Shown here: positions 1 to 10,368 of the stretch, in pieces
Layout of the letters: every line of letters begins with the position of its first letter
How positions within the stretch are numbered: the first letter of the stretch is position 1
Assembly: GCF_008364795.1 (NCBI RefSeq)
Contig: NZ_VTTM01000002.1
Location: 712,590 to 776,589 of the forward strand
Source of the DNA: Azospirillum oryzae
GTDB taxonomy: Bacteria; Pseudomonadota; Alphaproteobacteria; Azospirillales; Azospirillaceae
Direction: 5' to 3'
Length of the DNA: 64,000 bases
Notes under the pieces: model-generated
Seen by the model: the letters and a program-made list of their open reading frames with translations, nothing else
Database searches by the model: none
Told to the model about the DNA's origin: nothing
Program-made: the position numbers and the translations under genes

Positions 1-1
1 T

Positions 2-361
2 TTCTCGCGCGGCATCGCCACGGCGATCTTCATCCTGCTGCCGATCTCGCCGGTCACCGTCATCGCCTATGCCGCGGTGATGGGCCTGCTGTGGCTGTCC
101 ACCGTGCCGCCGACCTCCGGACTCGTCGCGCTGATGTTCGGCACCCGCTACATGGGCACGCTCTACGGCTTCGCCTTCTTCAGCCATCAGGTCGGCGGTT
201 TCCTGGGCGTCTGGCTCGGCGGCGTGCTGTACGAGCGCACGGGATCCTACGACGTCGTCTGGTGGCTGGGCGTGGCGCTGGCCATGTTCGCGACCATCAT
301 CCACTGGCCGATCGCCGAGAAGCCGGCCCCGTCGCTGGCGGCGGCCGAGGCGAAGGCGTAA
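2..361 (+). CDS. MFS transporter, C-terminal part (partial at window edge)
   Basis: The frame is open from base 2 to the TAA at 359-361, so this is the last 119 residues of a carrier whose start lies to the left. Several hydrophobic helices alternate with short polar loops, and the stretch YMGTLYGFAFFSHQVGG, followed by a GVWLGG turn, is typical of helices 10-11 of Major Facilitator carriers, especially the monocarboxylate-type branch. The protein ends in a short Ala/Glu-rich cytoplasmic tail. It is a secondary transporter of the inner membrane; the substrate cannot be told from this half. The next gene starts 11 bases downstream and is probably cotranscribed. Confidence 0.85.
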   Translation, partial: FSRGIATAIFILLPISPVTVIAYAAVMGLLWLSTVPPTSGLVALMFGTRYMGTLYGFAFFSHQVGGFLGVWLGGVLYERTGSYDVVWWLGVALAMFATIIHWPIAEKPAPSLAAAEAKA

Positions 362-372
362 GGTAGACCACC

Positions 373-780
373 ATGAGCGACAGCCCCGCCCAATCCTCAT
401 CCGGACTTCCCATCGGCCACGGACTTGCCGCGGCGCTGCTGGGCGGCATCCTGCTGGTCTGGGCCGGGCTGATGGGGCTGTCGCTGCAGCGCGCCGCGCT
501 GCCGGATGCGACCGACGGCATGATGCTGGCGGTCTTCTCCCCCGGCACCAGCGATGCCGAGGCGATGACGGCGATGGTGCGGGCGGGCGGCGAACCGGTT
601 CGGTCCACTTGGCTCGGGTTCGCCTGGGTCGCCCGCGGGGTGGAGCCCGGTTTTGTCGGCCGGCTGAAGGCGGAAGGTGCACTGGCCGCCTTCGGCGAGC
701 TTCCGGTCGGCCCGACGCTGGGCGGCTGCACCGCCACCCCGGTCGACGCCGCCAAGATCGCCGCCACCAGGCTGCAATAG
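373..780 (+). CDS. Small single-helix membrane protein of unknown function
   Basis: A 135-residue protein that begins 11 bases after the MFS stop, so the two genes probably form one transcript. A short polar N-terminus is followed by one hydrophobic helix (about residues 18-38, HGLAAALLGGILLVWAGLMG), then a roughly 95-residue domain that should lie outside the cytoplasm. It contains two cysteine-free segments and a late Cys in LGGCTATP. I do not recognise the family. Position suggests a partner of the upstream carrier, but that is inference. The last 15 bases, including the TAG stop, are repeated once immediately downstream. Confidence 0.6.
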   Translation: MSDSPAQSSSGLPIGHGLAAALLGGILLVWAGLMGLSLQRAALPDATDGMMLAVFSPGTSDAEAMTAMVRAGGEPVRSTWLGFAWVARGVEPGFVGRLKAEGALAAFGELPVGPTLGGCTATPVDAAKIAATRLQ

Positions 781-799
781 GCCCGGCTGCAATAGGCCG
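770..799 (+). repeat. Tandem 15-bp repeat spanning a stop codon
   Basis: The unit GGCTGCAATAGGCC occurs at 770-783 and again at 785-798, period 15. The first copy contains the TAG stop of the upstream membrane protein gene (778-780); the second copy therefore supplies a second in-frame TAG at 793-795. The flanking fifteenth base differs (C versus G). Confidence 0.85.
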
Positions 800-810
800 G
801 TCTGTCCGCC

Positions 811-3800
811 TTACAGGCCGGTCGGCATCGCGCGCGTATCGGCGGTGCGGGTGGCGCCCTGGTCGATCAGCGGCTGCAGCGCCGGGGCGAGGCTTTTCAG
901 AAGCTGGGCGGGCAGGGCGCTGGTGAAGCGGTAGTTGTCGGCCTCCGGCCCATGGACGAAGGCGGTCATCGTCCCGAAGAAGCGATCGCCGATGTAGAAG
1001 ACGAAGGTCGCCGTGCGGTTGACCGCCTTCGATTCGATCAGCACGCCGCCCGGCCCCCAGCGGTCCAGCCGATGGTCGCCGGTGCCGGTCTTGCCACCCA
1101 TCGGGATCGGCATGCCGGCCGGGTCCTTGAAGGAGCCCCAGACCCGCTTGGCGGTGCCGTTCTGCGCCACGTCCATCAGGGCGCGGCGCAGGGTGGCGCA
1201 CACCTCCGGCCGCAGCACGCGCTCGCCCTTCAGCGGCCCCAGCCCCAGCTTCGCCTCGTAGGGCGTGCCGGCGGCGAAATGCAGCGAGCGGATCTTCACC
1301 GTCGGCTGGCGCACCCCGTCGTTCAGGATCAGCCCCATCAGCTCCGCCAGCGCCGCCGGGCGGTCGGCCGAGCTGCCGATGGCGGTCGCCAGCGACGGCA
1401 CCAGCGTTTCGAACGGGTAGCCGACGCTGCGCCACTGGGCGGTGATGCGCTGGAACGCCTCCTCCTCCAGCCCGATGCGGATGCGGGTGTTCTGGGCGGC
1501 CATGCCCTTCTTGAACAGCCAGCGATAGCTTTCCTGGCGTTCGTCGGCGCTGGCCGCCAGCACCTCGGCCCGCGTGGCGCCGGGATGCTGCTGGAGGTAG
1601 GCGACGAGCCACAGCTCCAGCGGATGGACACGGGCGAGATAGCCGAGGTCGTTCAGCGGGAAGCGATCCGGCCCGTATTTGGTGTAGAGCGCCGAAAGCT
1701 GCCCGTCGGACAACGCCATCTTCGGCAGCCGGGCGCGCAGGAAGGCCGAGAATTCAGCCAGACCGGCCTTGGGCCTCACGCTGCGGAAGATCACCGCCAG
1801 CCGGTGCGGCACCGGGCGCGAACGGGTCGCCAGCCGGGCCAGCGCCTCGTCCGGCGTGCGCTTGCGGTAATCGTTGTAGAAACGGTTGAGGAAGTCCGAT
1901 CCCTCGCGGTCGGCGAAGCGGGCAAGATAGGCCTGCCGGGCCGGGTGGTCGGGCGAGCGCAGGATGTCGGCGCCGTCGTCGGCCCCCTCGTCCATATAGA
2001 ACTGGACGACGTCGCGCATCAGCCGGATGAAGGGCAGGTTGACGCTGTTCCGCAACGCCTCCTGCACGGTCAGGATGCGGCCGTTGTCGTCCTTGTTGAA
2101 GTTCACGAAGCTGTGCTGGCCGCCGCCGGTGAAGAACACCTCGCCGGGGCCGGCGGAATAGCGCCGCTCCATCGCCGCGTCCAGCATGGCCGGCAGCCGG
2201 CGGTCTGGGGCCGAGGCCAGCCAGGAGGTGGCCCAACGGGTCAGATTGTCCGACGCCTCGTCCTCGACATCCGCCAGCAGGTCCTTCGGCAGGTGGGCGT
2301 AGCGGCTGTGCAGTTCGGCGATGATCTCCAGATAGGTCGTCAGCGTGCGCAGCTTGGCGGTGGAGCCGAGATCGAGCTTCGCCCCGTCGTTGATGTCCAG
2401 CGGCTGGTCGAGGTTGTCGGCCTGGACGCGCAGGTAATTGGCCTCCGGACCCCGCTCGTACAGCGTGATCGAGTAGACCAGCTTGGACAGGTCGTTGTTG
2501 CGGGCGTCGAGCAGCCGTTCGCCGGTCAACCCAAGCGAGCGGGCAAAGTCGGGCTCGTTCAGCTTGCCCAGCACCTCCACCACGCGCGCCTGCGTCTCGG
2601 CATCCAGGGTGGATTGCGCGGTGAGGTCGAGCCGGTCGAGCGCATAGAGGTTGGAAACGCCGAGCATGCCCAGCAGCCGGGCGCGGATGGCGTTGGTCGC
2701 CTTCTGCTCGACGAAGGAGGTGGCGGGGGCGGTCGGCGCCTCCTCGCGGAAGGCCAGCGGCGTGGCGATGGCGGCGTCGCGCAACGCCGGATCGATCACC
2801 CCGGCCTGCGCCAGCGCCCGCAGATGGGCGTCGGCCAGCCGGTCGAGCGCGGCACGGTCCTGGATCAGGTAATAGGAGGGCCGCCGCTGGGCCAGCAGCA
2901 GGGCCAGCACCTGCTTGTAGGCCAGCGCCTTCAGCTTCAGGGTGCGAAGGTCCGGTGCCGGTTCGGCCAGCACGCGCTTGGCGATCGACAGGTCGGTGCC
3001 GAACCAGGCCCACAGCCCGTCGCCCAACCCGTTCACCTCGCCGAAGCCGACCCTTGCCGTCAGCGGGGTGGAGTTCAGGTAGTCGACCAGGATGCGGCGG
3101 CGGGCCAGCGTGGTGTCCTCGCCGTCGCTATAGGCGCGGACGCTGGCCGACGCCATCTGGCGCAGCTTTTCCACGCTGCCGGTGGTCTGGCCGTCGGGAG
3201 AGTGGCGGTATTTCTCGATCTGGGTGGCGAGCGTCGAGCCGCCGGGGGAACGCTGGCCCGGCCGGACCATCTGCAAGGGCAGCATCGCCACCGCGGCGCC
3301 GAAGCGGTCCCATTCCACCGCCGGATTGCGGCGCGGCTGGTCGGCGTCCAGCAGCTCGCGATTCTCGATGAACAGCAGCGTGTCGGCGACCAGCTTCGGC
3401 ACATCGTCGAAGCCGTCGAACACCCGTTCGGGATAGCGCGCCGAATACATGACGGCGCCGTTGCGGTCGAGCAGGGTCAGCCCGGCCTGCGTCTTCTCGC
3501 GATAGATCGGAAAGCCGCCGCCGGCCATGAAGCGGTCGAGCGCCGGCGACAGCACCGCCTGCTGCTCGACCGCATAGACGTCATGGGTCAGCGCGTCGAG
3601 TTGGTCGGGCAGGGCGGTGTAGCCGAGCCGCTCGTTGTACGGCCCATGCTTGGGATAGCGTGCCTGCGGGTTGGGGCCTTCGCGCAAGGATACGGTCATC
3701 GACTGGGCGACGCCGGACAGCAGCCGGGCCTGGAGGCGCGAGGTCTCCATCTCCCGCCAGCCGGCATAGCCGGCGGCGGCCATGGTGGTCGCCAGCGTCA

Positions 3801-3855
3801 CGCCGATCGCCGCCCGCCGGGCCCAACGCCCAACCTGCATCCACCCCTTGGCCAT
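811..3855 (-). CDS. Class A penicillin-binding protein (GT51 glycosyltransferase plus transpeptidase), divergent
   Basis: This 1014-residue bifunctional peptidoglycan synthase has a cytoplasmic start and one membrane anchor near residues 14-32. The GT51 domain follows: FIENRELLD around 162-170 carries the first catalytic Glu, GGSTLATQ lies at 206-213, and the YLN..FGEVNGLGDGLWAWFG region is at about 259-286. The transpeptidase has SxxK (GSTAK, Ser498/Lys501), SxN (SVN, 604-606) and KTGTGD near residue 923. It should polymerise and cross-link glycan strands in the periplasm. The usual RKxxE motif of the GT domain reads VEKLRQ (Gln near 233), so glycosyltransferase activity is uncertain. The protein is longer than most class A enzymes (about 750-850), with a large insert between SxN and KTG. 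It lies downstream of hisS on the same strand. Confidence 0.85.
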   Translation of the reverse strand: MAKGWMQVGRWARRAAIGVTLATTMAAAGYAGWREMETSRLQARLLSGVAQSMTVSLREGPNPQARYPKHGPYNERLGYTALPDQLDALTHDVYAVEQQAVLSPALDRFMAGGGFPIYREKTQAGLTLLDRNGAVMYSARYPERVFDGFDDVPKLVADTLLFIENRELLDADQPRRNPAVEWDRFGAAVAMLPLQMVRPGQRSPGGSTLATQIEKYRHSPDGQTTGSVEKLRQMASASVRAYSDGEDTTLARRRILVDYLNSTPLTARVGFGEVNGLGDGLWAWFGTDLSIAKRVLAEPAPDLRTLKLKALAYKQVLALLLAQRRPSYYLIQDRAALDRLADAHLRALAQAGVIDPALRDAAIATPLAFREEAPTAPATSFVEQKATNAIRARLLGMLGVSNLYALDRLDLTAQSTLDAETQARVVEVLGKLNEPDFARSLGLTGERLLDARNNDLSKLVYSITLYERGPEANYLRVQADNLDQPLDINDGAKLDLGSTAKLRTLTTYLEIIAELHSRYAHLPKDLLADVEDEASDNLTRWATSWLASAPDRRLPAMLDAAMERRYSAGPGEVFFTGGGQHSFVNFNKDDNGRILTVQEALRNSVNLPFIRLMRDVVQFYMDEGADDGADILRSPDHPARQAYLARFADREGSDFLNRFYNDYRKRTPDEALARLATRSRPVPHRLAVIFRSVRPKAGLAEFSAFLRARLPKMALSDGQLSALYTKYGPDRFPLNDLGYLARVHPLELWLVAYLQQHPGATRAEVLAASADERQESYRWLFKKGMAAQNTRIRIGLEEEAFQRITAQWRSVGYPFETLVPSLATAIGSSADRPAALAELMGLILNDGVRQPTVKIRSLHFAAGTPYEAKLGLGPLKGERVLRPEVCATLRRALMDVAQNGTAKRVWGSFKDPAGMPIPMGGKTGTGDHRLDRWGPGGVLIESKAVNRTATFVFYIGDRFFGTMTAFVHGPEADNYRFTSALPAQLLKSLAPALQPLIDQGATRTADTRAMPTGL

Positions 3856-3878
3856 ATCGGAAGCGAACCCCCTGCCGC

Positions 3879-3905
3879 CCGACCCACACGGTCGGTGTAG
3901 GTCGG
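3879..3905. other. Hairpin between hisS and the penicillin-binding protein gene
   Basis: The arms CCGACCCACAC and GTGTAGGTCGG pair at ten of eleven positions around a five-base loop. It lies in the 96-base gap after the hisS stop, about 25 bases before the penicillin-binding protein start. No T-run follows on the minus strand, so it may be a leader structure or a Rho-dependent or processing site rather than an intrinsic terminator. Confidence 0.4.
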
Positions 3906-3951
3906 AACGATAGGCGAATTATGGTTAACGGGGGGTTTAAGGTGGTGCCTC

Positions 3952-5301
3952 TCACCCCTCCAGCAGCGCCTTCGCCCGCGCCGCCAGTTCCGCCAGCGGG
4001 ACCTCGACCTGCTCGCCCTTGACCAGATGCTTCAGGGTTGCGGTGCCGCGCGCCTTCTCGTCGGAGCCCATCAGCAGGACGATGGGGATGCCGGCGCGGT
4101 CGGCGTATTTCATCTGCTTGGCGATCTTGCCGCCGTCCAGCTGGATTTCCGTGTTGATGCCGGCGGCGCGCAGCTCGCTGGCCATGCGGAAATAGTCGGT
4201 TGACAGGGCGGGGTCCATCTGGGTCACCAGCACCTGGGCGGTGGGGGCGGCGTCCTTGATGAGGCCGGCTTCCATCAGCTGGTAGAACAGGCGGGTGGCG
4301 CCGATGGAGATGCCGACGCCCGGCAGTTTCGACTTGGTGTAGTGGCTGGCGAGATTCTCGTAACGCCCGCCGGAGCAGACCGAGCCGATGCCGGGATGGT
4401 CGTTCAGGAAGGTCTCGTAGACGGTGCCGGTGTAGTAATCGAGGCCCCGCGCGATGGCGAGGTTGATGCGCACCGTCCCCTCCGGCACCTGAAAGGCCTT
4501 CAGCCCCTCGATGACGGTGGTCAGCTCGCCGACGCCTTCGCGGAAGATGGCGTTCTCGATGTCCAGCGCGCCCAGCGCTGCCAGCGTCTCGGCGTTGGTG
4601 CCCTTCATGTCGATCAGCGACAGGATGGTGTCGGCGGCATGCTCGGTGACGCCCAGGCCCAGCAGGCTGTCGCGCACCTTGTCGCGGCCGATCTTGTCCA
4701 GCTTGTCGATCTCGCGCAGCACCAGCACGCGGGTGTCGGCGTCGGCGACGCCAAGGCCGTCGAGCAGGCCCAGCAGGACCTTGCGGTTGTTCACGTTGAT
4801 GGTGAAGCCGCCGAAGTTCAGCTCGGTGAAGACATGGTGGATCACCGCCGGGATCTCGGCGTCGTAATGGGCGGACAGGCTGTCCTTGCCGATCACGTCG
4901 ATGTCGCACTGGTAGAATTCGCGGAAGCGCCCGCGCTGCGCCCGCTCGCCGCGATAGACCCGCTGGATCTGATAGCGGCGGAAGGGGAAGGCGAGGTCGC
5001 GCTCATGCTCCGCCACATAGCGGGCGAGCGGCACGGTCAGGTCGAAGCGCAGGGCCAGCTCCGGCTTGTTGCCCTGCTGGATGGCGCCGGTCGACTGGAC
5101 GAAATAGACCTGCTTCTCCGTCTCGCCGCCCGACTTGGTCAGCAGCGTGTCCACCGTCTCGAACACCGGGGTTTCGACGGGGACGAAGCCGAACCGCTCG
5201 TAACCGCGGCGGATGGTGTCCAGCATGCGCTGGAAGGCCACCTGCTGGCGCGGCAGCAGCTCCATCGTTCCGGGCGGGGTGCGGGGCGTGATCAGGCTCA
5301 T
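3952..5301 (-). CDS. hisS: Histidyl-tRNA synthetase
   Basis: A 449-residue class II aminoacyl-tRNA synthetase that charges tRNA-His in the cytoplasm. Class II motif 2 is seen as [18 protein letters not shown], followed by EFYQCDID. The histidine-specific loops are [11 protein letters not shown] and GGRYENL, and motif 3 is [11 protein letters not shown]. The anticodon-binding domain forms the C-terminus (from about residue 345). The start is taken at the ATG giving [17 protein letters not shown], because synthetases of this family begin with that P(R/K)G(T)xD/E region; the open frame continues 52 codons upstream without homology-like sequence. No good ribosome-binding site precedes this ATG. 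Length is normal for the family. Confidence 0.97.
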   Translation of the reverse strand: MSLITPRTPPGTMELLPRQQVAFQRMLDTIRRGYERFGFVPVETPVFETVDTLLTKSGGETEKQVYFVQSTGAIQQGNKPELALRFDLTVPLARYVAEHERDLAFPFRRYQIQRVYRGERAQRGRFREFYQCDIDVIGKDSLSAHYDAEIPAVIHHVFTELNFGGFTINVNNRKVLLGLLDGLGVADADTRVLVLREIDKLDKIGRDKVRDSLLGLGVTEHAADTILSLIDMKGTNAETLAALGALDIENAIFREGVGELTTVIEGLKAFQVPEGTVRINLAIARGLDYYTGTVYETFLNDHPGIGSVCSGGRYENLASHYTKSKLPGVGISIGATRLFYQLMEAGLIKDAAPTAQVLVTQMDPALSTDYFRMASELRAAGINTEIQLDGGKIAKQMKYADRAGIPIVLLMGSDEKARGTATLKHLVKGEQVEVPLAELAARAKALLEG

Positions 5302-5506
5302 CGGAGAGGGTCCGCGCTTGGATAGGAAAAGCGTGCGTTTTCTAGCCCCTTTCGCCGGTCCCGTCACCTGCGCCCAAAAAGGCCGGGATAAATTTTTCGG
5401 TCGGGGCGAAAATTTTTTGGAAGGGCGTGGAATGAATGGCAGCGGGGCGGCGTTCATCTAAGCACGATCCCGCAACGAGGATCGCTCACCGAAATGGAGA
5501 AACCAA

Positions 5507-6082
5507 ATGTCCGGCACCGTCTTCTGGTCGCGTATCCGCTCGTCCGTTTCGACCTTTGCGTTTGCTGCCATGATGGCGGCAGCCCCCGTGCTGAGCGCGG
5601 GTGCCGCAACGGTCGTTCCGGCCACGCCGGCCGCGTCTGCCCCCGCCGCGACGACCGACTCCACTACGGCTCCGAAGGTCGAGCAGAAGACCGACCAGAA
5701 GGCCGTCACCAAGACCGAGGCCACCAAGACCGAAGCCACCAAGCACGAGGCTCCGAAGGTCGATGCCACCAAGGCCGATGCCGGCAAGACCAAGCATGAA
5801 CAGGTCGCGGCCACCCCGAAGGCCGAGGTGACCAAGACCCAGGCCGATGCCGTCGCCAAGGAACTGGGCGCCAAGCCGACCGACCAGCTGACCGTCCAGC
5901 TCGGCAAGTATCACGAGCAGATGCTGGCCGCCCATGCGCTGAAGGACAGCGCTGCCCGCGACAAGGCGGTGGCTGAGGCGCGGCAGCAGCTCGCCACCAT
6001 CGGCGGCAAGCCGGTGACCGCCGAGCAGGCCGCGAAGATCGACAACATCCTGGGGGTGAAGACCTCGACCACCATCCAGTAA
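5507..6082 (+). CDS. Exported low-complexity protein, paralogue of the protein at 10369-10980
   Basis: A 191-residue protein with a signal peptide (FAFAAMMAAAPVLSAGAA, cleavage near residue 34). Residues 35-110 are low-complexity, rich in Ala, Thr and Lys, with repeats such as TKTEATKTEATK. The compact C-terminal part begins TKTQADAVAKELG and ends ARQQLATIGGKPVTAEQAA followed by KIDNILG. The same pattern ends the protein at 10369-10980, so both share an exported 90-residue helical domain behind unrelated low-complexity linkers. I do not know this family. It should be periplasmic or cell-surface. It is a single gene divergent from hisS, with a 205-base gap between the two starts, and pyrC begins 180 bases downstream. 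Confidence 0.7.
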   Translation: MSGTVFWSRIRSSVSTFAFAAMMAAAPVLSAGAATVVPATPAASAPAATTDSTTAPKVEQKTDQKAVTKTEATKTEATKHEAPKVDATKADAGKTKHEQVAATPKAEVTKTQADAVAKELGAKPTDQLTVQLGKYHEQMLAAHALKDSAARDKAVAEARQQLATIGGKPVTAEQAAKIDNILGVKTSTTIQ

Positions 6083-6262
6083 AGTCCCGGACAGACGGCC
6101 AGCCCCCCGCCAACGCCGGCCGGCGGGGGGCTGCCGGTTTTGTCTTGTGTTTCCGGTCCATGTTTCCGGTCCGGGGCCCGCCTCTGTTGAGATGCCGCGG
6201 CGATGGCGATAGAACGTCGTCCAAGCTCACCGCCCCTCGACATCAGCGCCGGGACCCGATCC

Positions 6263-7318
6263 ATGCCCAACGACCGCCTTGTCATCCGCCGCCCCGACGA
6301 CTGGCATGTCCATCTGCGCGACGGCGCCATGCTGAAGGCGGTTCTGCCCTTCACCGCCCGCCAGTTCGGCCGCGCCATCGTCATGCCGAACCTGAAGCCG
6401 CCGGTGGCGACGGCCGCCGATGCCGTGGCCTATCGCGAGCGCATCCTGGCGGCCCTGCCGGACGGCGTGGATTTCACCCCGCTGATGACCGCCTATCTGA
6501 CCGACGGCGCCGACGCCGACGATCTGGCCCAGGGCTTCAAGGACGGTGTGTTCGCCGCCGCCAAGCTCTATCCCGCCAACGCCACCACCAACAGCGCCCA
6601 TGGCGTCACCGACATCGCCCGCATCGCCCCGGTGCTGGAGCGCATGGCGGAGATCGGCATGCCGCTGCTGATCCATGGCGAGGTGACCGACCAGTCCGTC
6701 GACATCTTCGACCGCGAGGCGGTGTTCATCGACACCATCCTGGCCCCGCTGATGGAGCGTCATAAGACCCTGCGCGTGGTGCTGGAGCATGTGACCACGG
6801 CCGACGCCGTGCAGTTCGTCCGCGCCCATGCCGCCAGCGGCCGGATCGGCGCCACCATCACCGCGCACCATCTGCTGATCAACCGCAGCCACATCTTCCA
6901 GGGCGGCATCCGTCCGCATCTCTACTGCCTGCCGATCGCCAAGCGCGAGACGCACCGGGTGGCGCTGGTCGAGGCGGCGATCTCCGGCGAGGGGCCTTTC
7001 TTCCTGGGCACCGACACGGCCCCGCACACGGTGACCGCCAAGGAAGCCGCCTGCGGTTGCGCCGGCTGCTTCACCGCAGCCAACGCTCTGGAACTCTATG
7101 CCGAGGCGTTCGACGAGGCCGGTGCGCTCGACAGGCTGGAGGCCTTCGCCAGCCTGAACGGCCCGCGTTTCTACAACCTGCCGGTCAGCGAGGAGCGCGT
7201 GGCGCTGGAACGCCGCCCATCGGTCGCCCCCGACCTGATCCTGGTCAGCGAGGGCGACGCCGTCCTGCCCTTCCGCAGCGGCGAAACCCTGCGCTGGAGC
7301 TACGCGGGCGCGGTGTGA
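6263..7318 (+). CDS. pyrC: Dihydroorotase, class II
   Basis: A 351-residue zinc enzyme of de novo pyrimidine synthesis that cyclises carbamoyl-aspartate to dihydroorotate. The metal-binding HxH is in [10 protein letters not shown] (His15, His17), the substrate loop is MPNLKPPV, and the lysine that would be carbamylated is in [14 protein letters not shown]. Further metal ligands are in LIHGEV and LEHVTT, and the catalytic Asp is in LGTDTAPH. Length and motif order match the E. coli PyrC type (348 residues) rather than the longer PyrC' type. The start at [10 protein letters not shown] was chosen by family; the frame extends 20 codons upstream. No pyrimidine gene is adjacent. Confidence 0.97.
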   Translation: MPNDRLVIRRPDDWHVHLRDGAMLKAVLPFTARQFGRAIVMPNLKPPVATAADAVAYRERILAALPDGVDFTPLMTAYLTDGADADDLAQGFKDGVFAAAKLYPANATTNSAHGVTDIARIAPVLERMAEIGMPLLIHGEVTDQSVDIFDREAVFIDTILAPLMERHKTLRVVLEHVTTADAVQFVRAHAASGRIGATITAHHLLINRSHIFQGGIRPHLYCLPIAKRETHRVALVEAAISGEGPFFLGTDTAPHTVTAKEAACGCAGCFTAANALELYAEAFDEAGALDRLEAFASLNGPRFYNLPVSEERVALERRPSVAPDLILVSEGDAVLPFRSGETLRWSYAGAV

Positions 7319-7364
7319 CCGCTTCGGAAGCCGCGCCCGTCCGACGCGGGCGCGACTTCCGACC

Positions 7365-8984
7365 TCAGAAAAGTGTTCCCTGCACCGGCACCACCCGCGG
7401 CTTGCGCGGTGCCGCCTTCTTCTCCGGCTTGGCCTCCGCCGGCGTCTCGGGCTTTGCCTCCGCTTTCGGGGCGCCGCCGTCGATGGTTGCTGCAACTTTG
7501 GTGTCGTCGGCGAAGACGATGTTGACGGCCAGCCCCGGCGTCGCCTGATCGGCGCGGGTCACCGGGCGGCCGTCGCGGTCTTCCACCAGGGCGAATCCGC
7601 GCGCCAGCACTCCCTTGTAGCTGTAACTTTCCAGCAGTTGGCCGAGCGACGCCAGCTTCGCCGCCTTGTCGGCGACCCCCTTGGCATAGCTGCGGTCGAG
7701 GCGCGGCGTCAGGTCGGCGATCCGGCGTTCGCCGTCCGCCAACTTCACCCGCGCCGGGGTCAGCGACAGCCGGCCGGCGATGCGGTCGAAGCGTCCGCCG
7801 GCTGTGGTCACCGCATGGCGCAGGGCCGAGTCGAGCGCGCGGCTTTCCGACGCCAATTTCTGTTCCGCCTGGGCCAGTTTCTCCCGCGGGTGGCGCAGCT
7901 TGGCCGCCAGCTCGCCGACGCGGGTGCGGCGGCGTTCCAACAGCGTCGAGGCGGCAAGGTTCAGGCGTTCCGCCCGGTCGTCCAGGCGCTGGGCATGGCC
8001 TTCCAGCAGGGCGCGGGGATCACCCAGGCCACGGGCCAGCCCCTCCACCCGGTTGCGGCGATCTTCCACCGCGCGCGAGGCGCTCGCGAGCAGGCGGCGC
8101 TCGTCGTCCAGGATCTGGGCCAGCAGTTCGCCACGCACCGGCACCGCCATCTCGGCGGCGGCGGTCGGGGTGGGCGCGCGCAGGTCGGACGCGAAGTCGA
8201 TCAGCGTGGTATCGGTCTCGTGCCCGACGGCGGAGATCAGCGGGATCGCGCTGGCCGCCGCGGCGCGGACGACATTCTCCTCGTTGAAGGCCATCAGGTC
8301 TTCCAGCGAGCCGCCGCCGCGCGCCACGATGATCAGGTCCGGGCGCGGGATACGCCCCCCCGGCTGGATGCGGTTGAAGCCCTCGATGGCCGCCGTCACC
8401 TCGACCGCCGCGCGTTCGCCCTGGACGGCGACCGGCCACAGCAGGACATGGCGGGGGAAACGGTCGTTCAGCCGGTGCAGGATGTCGCGGATCACCGCGC
8501 CGGTGGGGGAGGTGATCACACCGATCACGTCCGGCAGGAAGGGGATGCGCTTCTTGCGGGCGGGGTCGAACAGCCCCTCCGCCGCAAGCCGGCGCTTGCG
8601 TTCCTCCAGCATTTTCAGAAGCGCGCCTTCGCCGGCCAGTTCCATCGACTCGACGATCAGCTGGTACTGCGAACGGCCGGGGTAGGTCGTCATCCGCCCG
8701 GTGACGATGACCTCCAGCCCTTCCTCCGGCCTGACCGCCAGCTTCGCCATGGTGCCGCGCCAGCACACCGCCTCGATCACGGCGGTGTCGTCCTTGAGGC
8801 GCATGTAGCAGTGGCCGGAGCTGTGCTTCTTCGGCTGGCTGATCTCGCCGCGGACGCGGACGAAGCCGAATTCCTCCTCGATGCTGCGCTTCAGCCGGCG
8901 GGCGAGGTCGCCGACGGTGAATTCCGGAAGGTTGGAGCCGGGGCGCGGTTCGGGGGCGATGAGGGGTGCGTTTTCGGACGTCAT
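7365..8984 (-). CDS. xseA: Exodeoxyribonuclease VII large subunit
   Basis: A 539-residue large subunit of exonuclease VII, which with XseB degrades single-stranded DNA to acid-soluble oligonucleotides. The N-terminal OB fold is visible from [20 protein letters not shown] to [11 protein letters not shown]. The catalytic region carries [27 protein letters not shown] and [12 protein letters not shown] long coiled-coil follows (about 270-440). The protein is longer than E. coli XseA (456) because of a Lys/Pro/Ala-rich tail of about 50 residues. The start MTSENAP is preceded by a weak AAGAG. The small subunit gene is not in the window. It is divergent from purD with a 73-base gap that must hold both promoters. 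Confidence 0.96.
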   Translation of the reverse strand: MTSENAPLIAPEPRPGSNLPEFTVGDLARRLKRSIEEEFGFVRVRGEISQPKKHSSGHCYMRLKDDTAVIEAVCWRGTMAKLAVRPEEGLEVIVTGRMTTYPGRSQYQLIVESMELAGEGALLKMLEERKRRLAAEGLFDPARKKRIPFLPDVIGVITSPTGAVIRDILHRLNDRFPRHVLLWPVAVQGERAAVEVTAAIEGFNRIQPGGRIPRPDLIIVARGGGSLEDLMAFNEENVVRAAAASAIPLISAVGHETDTTLIDFASDLRAPTPTAAAEMAVPVRGELLAQILDDERRLLASASRAVEDRRNRVEGLARGLGDPRALLEGHAQRLDDRAERLNLAASTLLERRRTRVGELAAKLRHPREKLAQAEQKLASESRALDSALRHAVTTAGGRFDRIAGRLSLTPARVKLADGERRIADLTPRLDRSYAKGVADKAAKLASLGQLLESYSYKGVLARGFALVEDRDGRPVTRADQATPGLAVNIVFADDTKVAATIDGGAPKAEAKPETPAEAKPEKKAAPRKPRVVPVQGTLF

Positions 8985-9057
8985 GGCGCTCTTGAGTTGG
9001 GGCGCCGCCATGATACAAGGCGCGCAGATCGCAACAAGGCGGAAGGAGCGCCACTCC

Positions 9058-10344
9058 ATGAAAGTCCTCGTCGTCGGATCGGGCGGTCGTGAGCACGCGC
9101 TCTGCTGGGCCATTTCCAATTCGCCGCTGTGCGACGCGCTCTATTGCGCGCCGGGCAATGCCGGCATCGCCGATGTCGCTACGCTGGTTCCCATCGGGTC
9201 GGAGGATGTCGACGCGCTGGTGCGCTTCGTCCAGGACAACGCCATCGACTTCGTCGTCGTCGGCCCGGAAGGCCCGCTGGTGCTGGGTCTGGTCGACAGG
9301 CTGACCGCCCTGGGCGTCAAGGCCTTCGGGCCGAGCGCCGCGGCGGCGGAGCTTGAGGGTTCCAAGGGCTTCATGAAGGACATCCTGGCGAAATACGGGG
9401 TGCCCACCGCCTTCTACGAGCGCTTCAAGGACCCGGAAGCGGCCAAAGCCTATGTCCGCAAGCATGGCGCGCCCATCGTGGTGAAGGCCGACGGGCTTGC
9501 CGCCGGCAAGGGCGTCACCGTCGCCCGCACCGAGCAGGAAGCCTTCGAGGCCATCGACGACGCGCTGGTCGGCGGCCGCTTCGGCGCCGCCGGTGCCGAA
9601 GTGGTGGTGGAGGAATTCCTGGACGGCGAGGAGGTCAGCTTCTTCGCGCTGTGCGACGGCGAGAACGCGCTGCCGCTGGCCTCGGCCCAGGACCACAAGG
9701 CGGTCGGCGACGGCGACACCGGTCCCAACACCGGCGGCATGGGCGCCTATTCCCCGGCGCCGGTGCTGACCGCCGACCTGCAGGACCGCGTGATGCGCGA
9801 GATCATCCTGCCGACGGTCAAGGGCATGGCGGCGGAAGGCAAGCCCTTCAAGGGCGTGCTGTTCGCCGGCCTGATGATCATGCGGACGCCGGACGGCCCG
9901 GTGCCGAAGACGCTGGAGTTCAACGTCCGCTTCGGCGATCCGGAATGCCAGACGCTGATGATGCGGCTGAAGTCCGACGCGCTGGCGGCCTTGGTGGCGG
10001 CGGCCGACGGGGTGCTGGACAGCATCGACCTGCGCTGGCACGACCAGACCGCGCTGTGCGTGGTGATGGCGGCCAACGGCTACCCCGGCGACTATGCCAA
10101 GAACACCGAGATCCGGGGGCTGGACAAGGCCGGCGCGGTGGAGAATGTGACCGTCTTCCACGCCGGCACCAAGCGCGCCGAGGACGGCCGTGTGCTGTCG
10201 GTCGGCGGCCGGGTGCTGGGCGTGACCGCGCTGGCGCCGACGGTGGCGGAGGCGCAGGCGGCGGCCTACAAGGCGGTGGACGCGCTGGACTGGCCGGACG
10301 GCTTCTGCCGCCGCGACATCGGCTGGCGGGCGGTGGGGCGGTAA
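9058..10344 (+). CDS. purD: Phosphoribosylamine-glycine ligase (GAR synthetase)
   Basis: A 428-residue ATP-grasp enzyme for the second step of purine synthesis, joining glycine to phosphoribosylamine. The N-terminal dinucleotide-like fold starts [20 protein letters not shown]-grasp signatures are [15 protein letters not shown] and [11 protein letters not shown], and the GDPE(C)Q motif carries the metal ligands ([10 protein letters not shown]). Length is standard. The ATG is preceded by GGAAGGAGCGCC, a good ribosome-binding site that fixes this start. The gene stands alone between xseA (divergent) and an exported-protein gene (convergent). Confidence 0.97.
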   Translation: MKVLVVGSGGREHALCWAISNSPLCDALYCAPGNAGIADVATLVPIGSEDVDALVRFVQDNAIDFVVVGPEGPLVLGLVDRLTALGVKAFGPSAAAAELEGSKGFMKDILAKYGVPTAFYERFKDPEAAKAYVRKHGAPIVVKADGLAAGKGVTVARTEQEAFEAIDDALVGGRFGAAGAEVVVEEFLDGEEVSFFALCDGENALPLASAQDHKAVGDGDTGPNTGGMGAYSPAPVLTADLQDRVMREIILPTVKGMAAEGKPFKGVLFAGLMIMRTPDGPVPKTLEFNVRFGDPECQTLMMRLKSDALAALVAAADGVLDSIDLRWHDQTALCVVMAANGYPGDYAKNTEIRGLDKAGAVENVTVFHAGTKRAEDGRVLSVGGRVLGVTALAPTVAEAQAAAYKAVDALDWPDGFCRRDIGWRAVGR

Positions 10345-10368
10345 CGCGCCCCGTGCCTTTCCGATTGG

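Noticed and set aside
952..3900. A 982-codon open frame on the plus strand opposite the penicillin-binding protein gene
   Set aside because: Its product is Gln/His/Arg/Gly-rich without any domain, as expected from the antisense of a GC-rich gene; the minus-strand gene carries all catalytic motifs.
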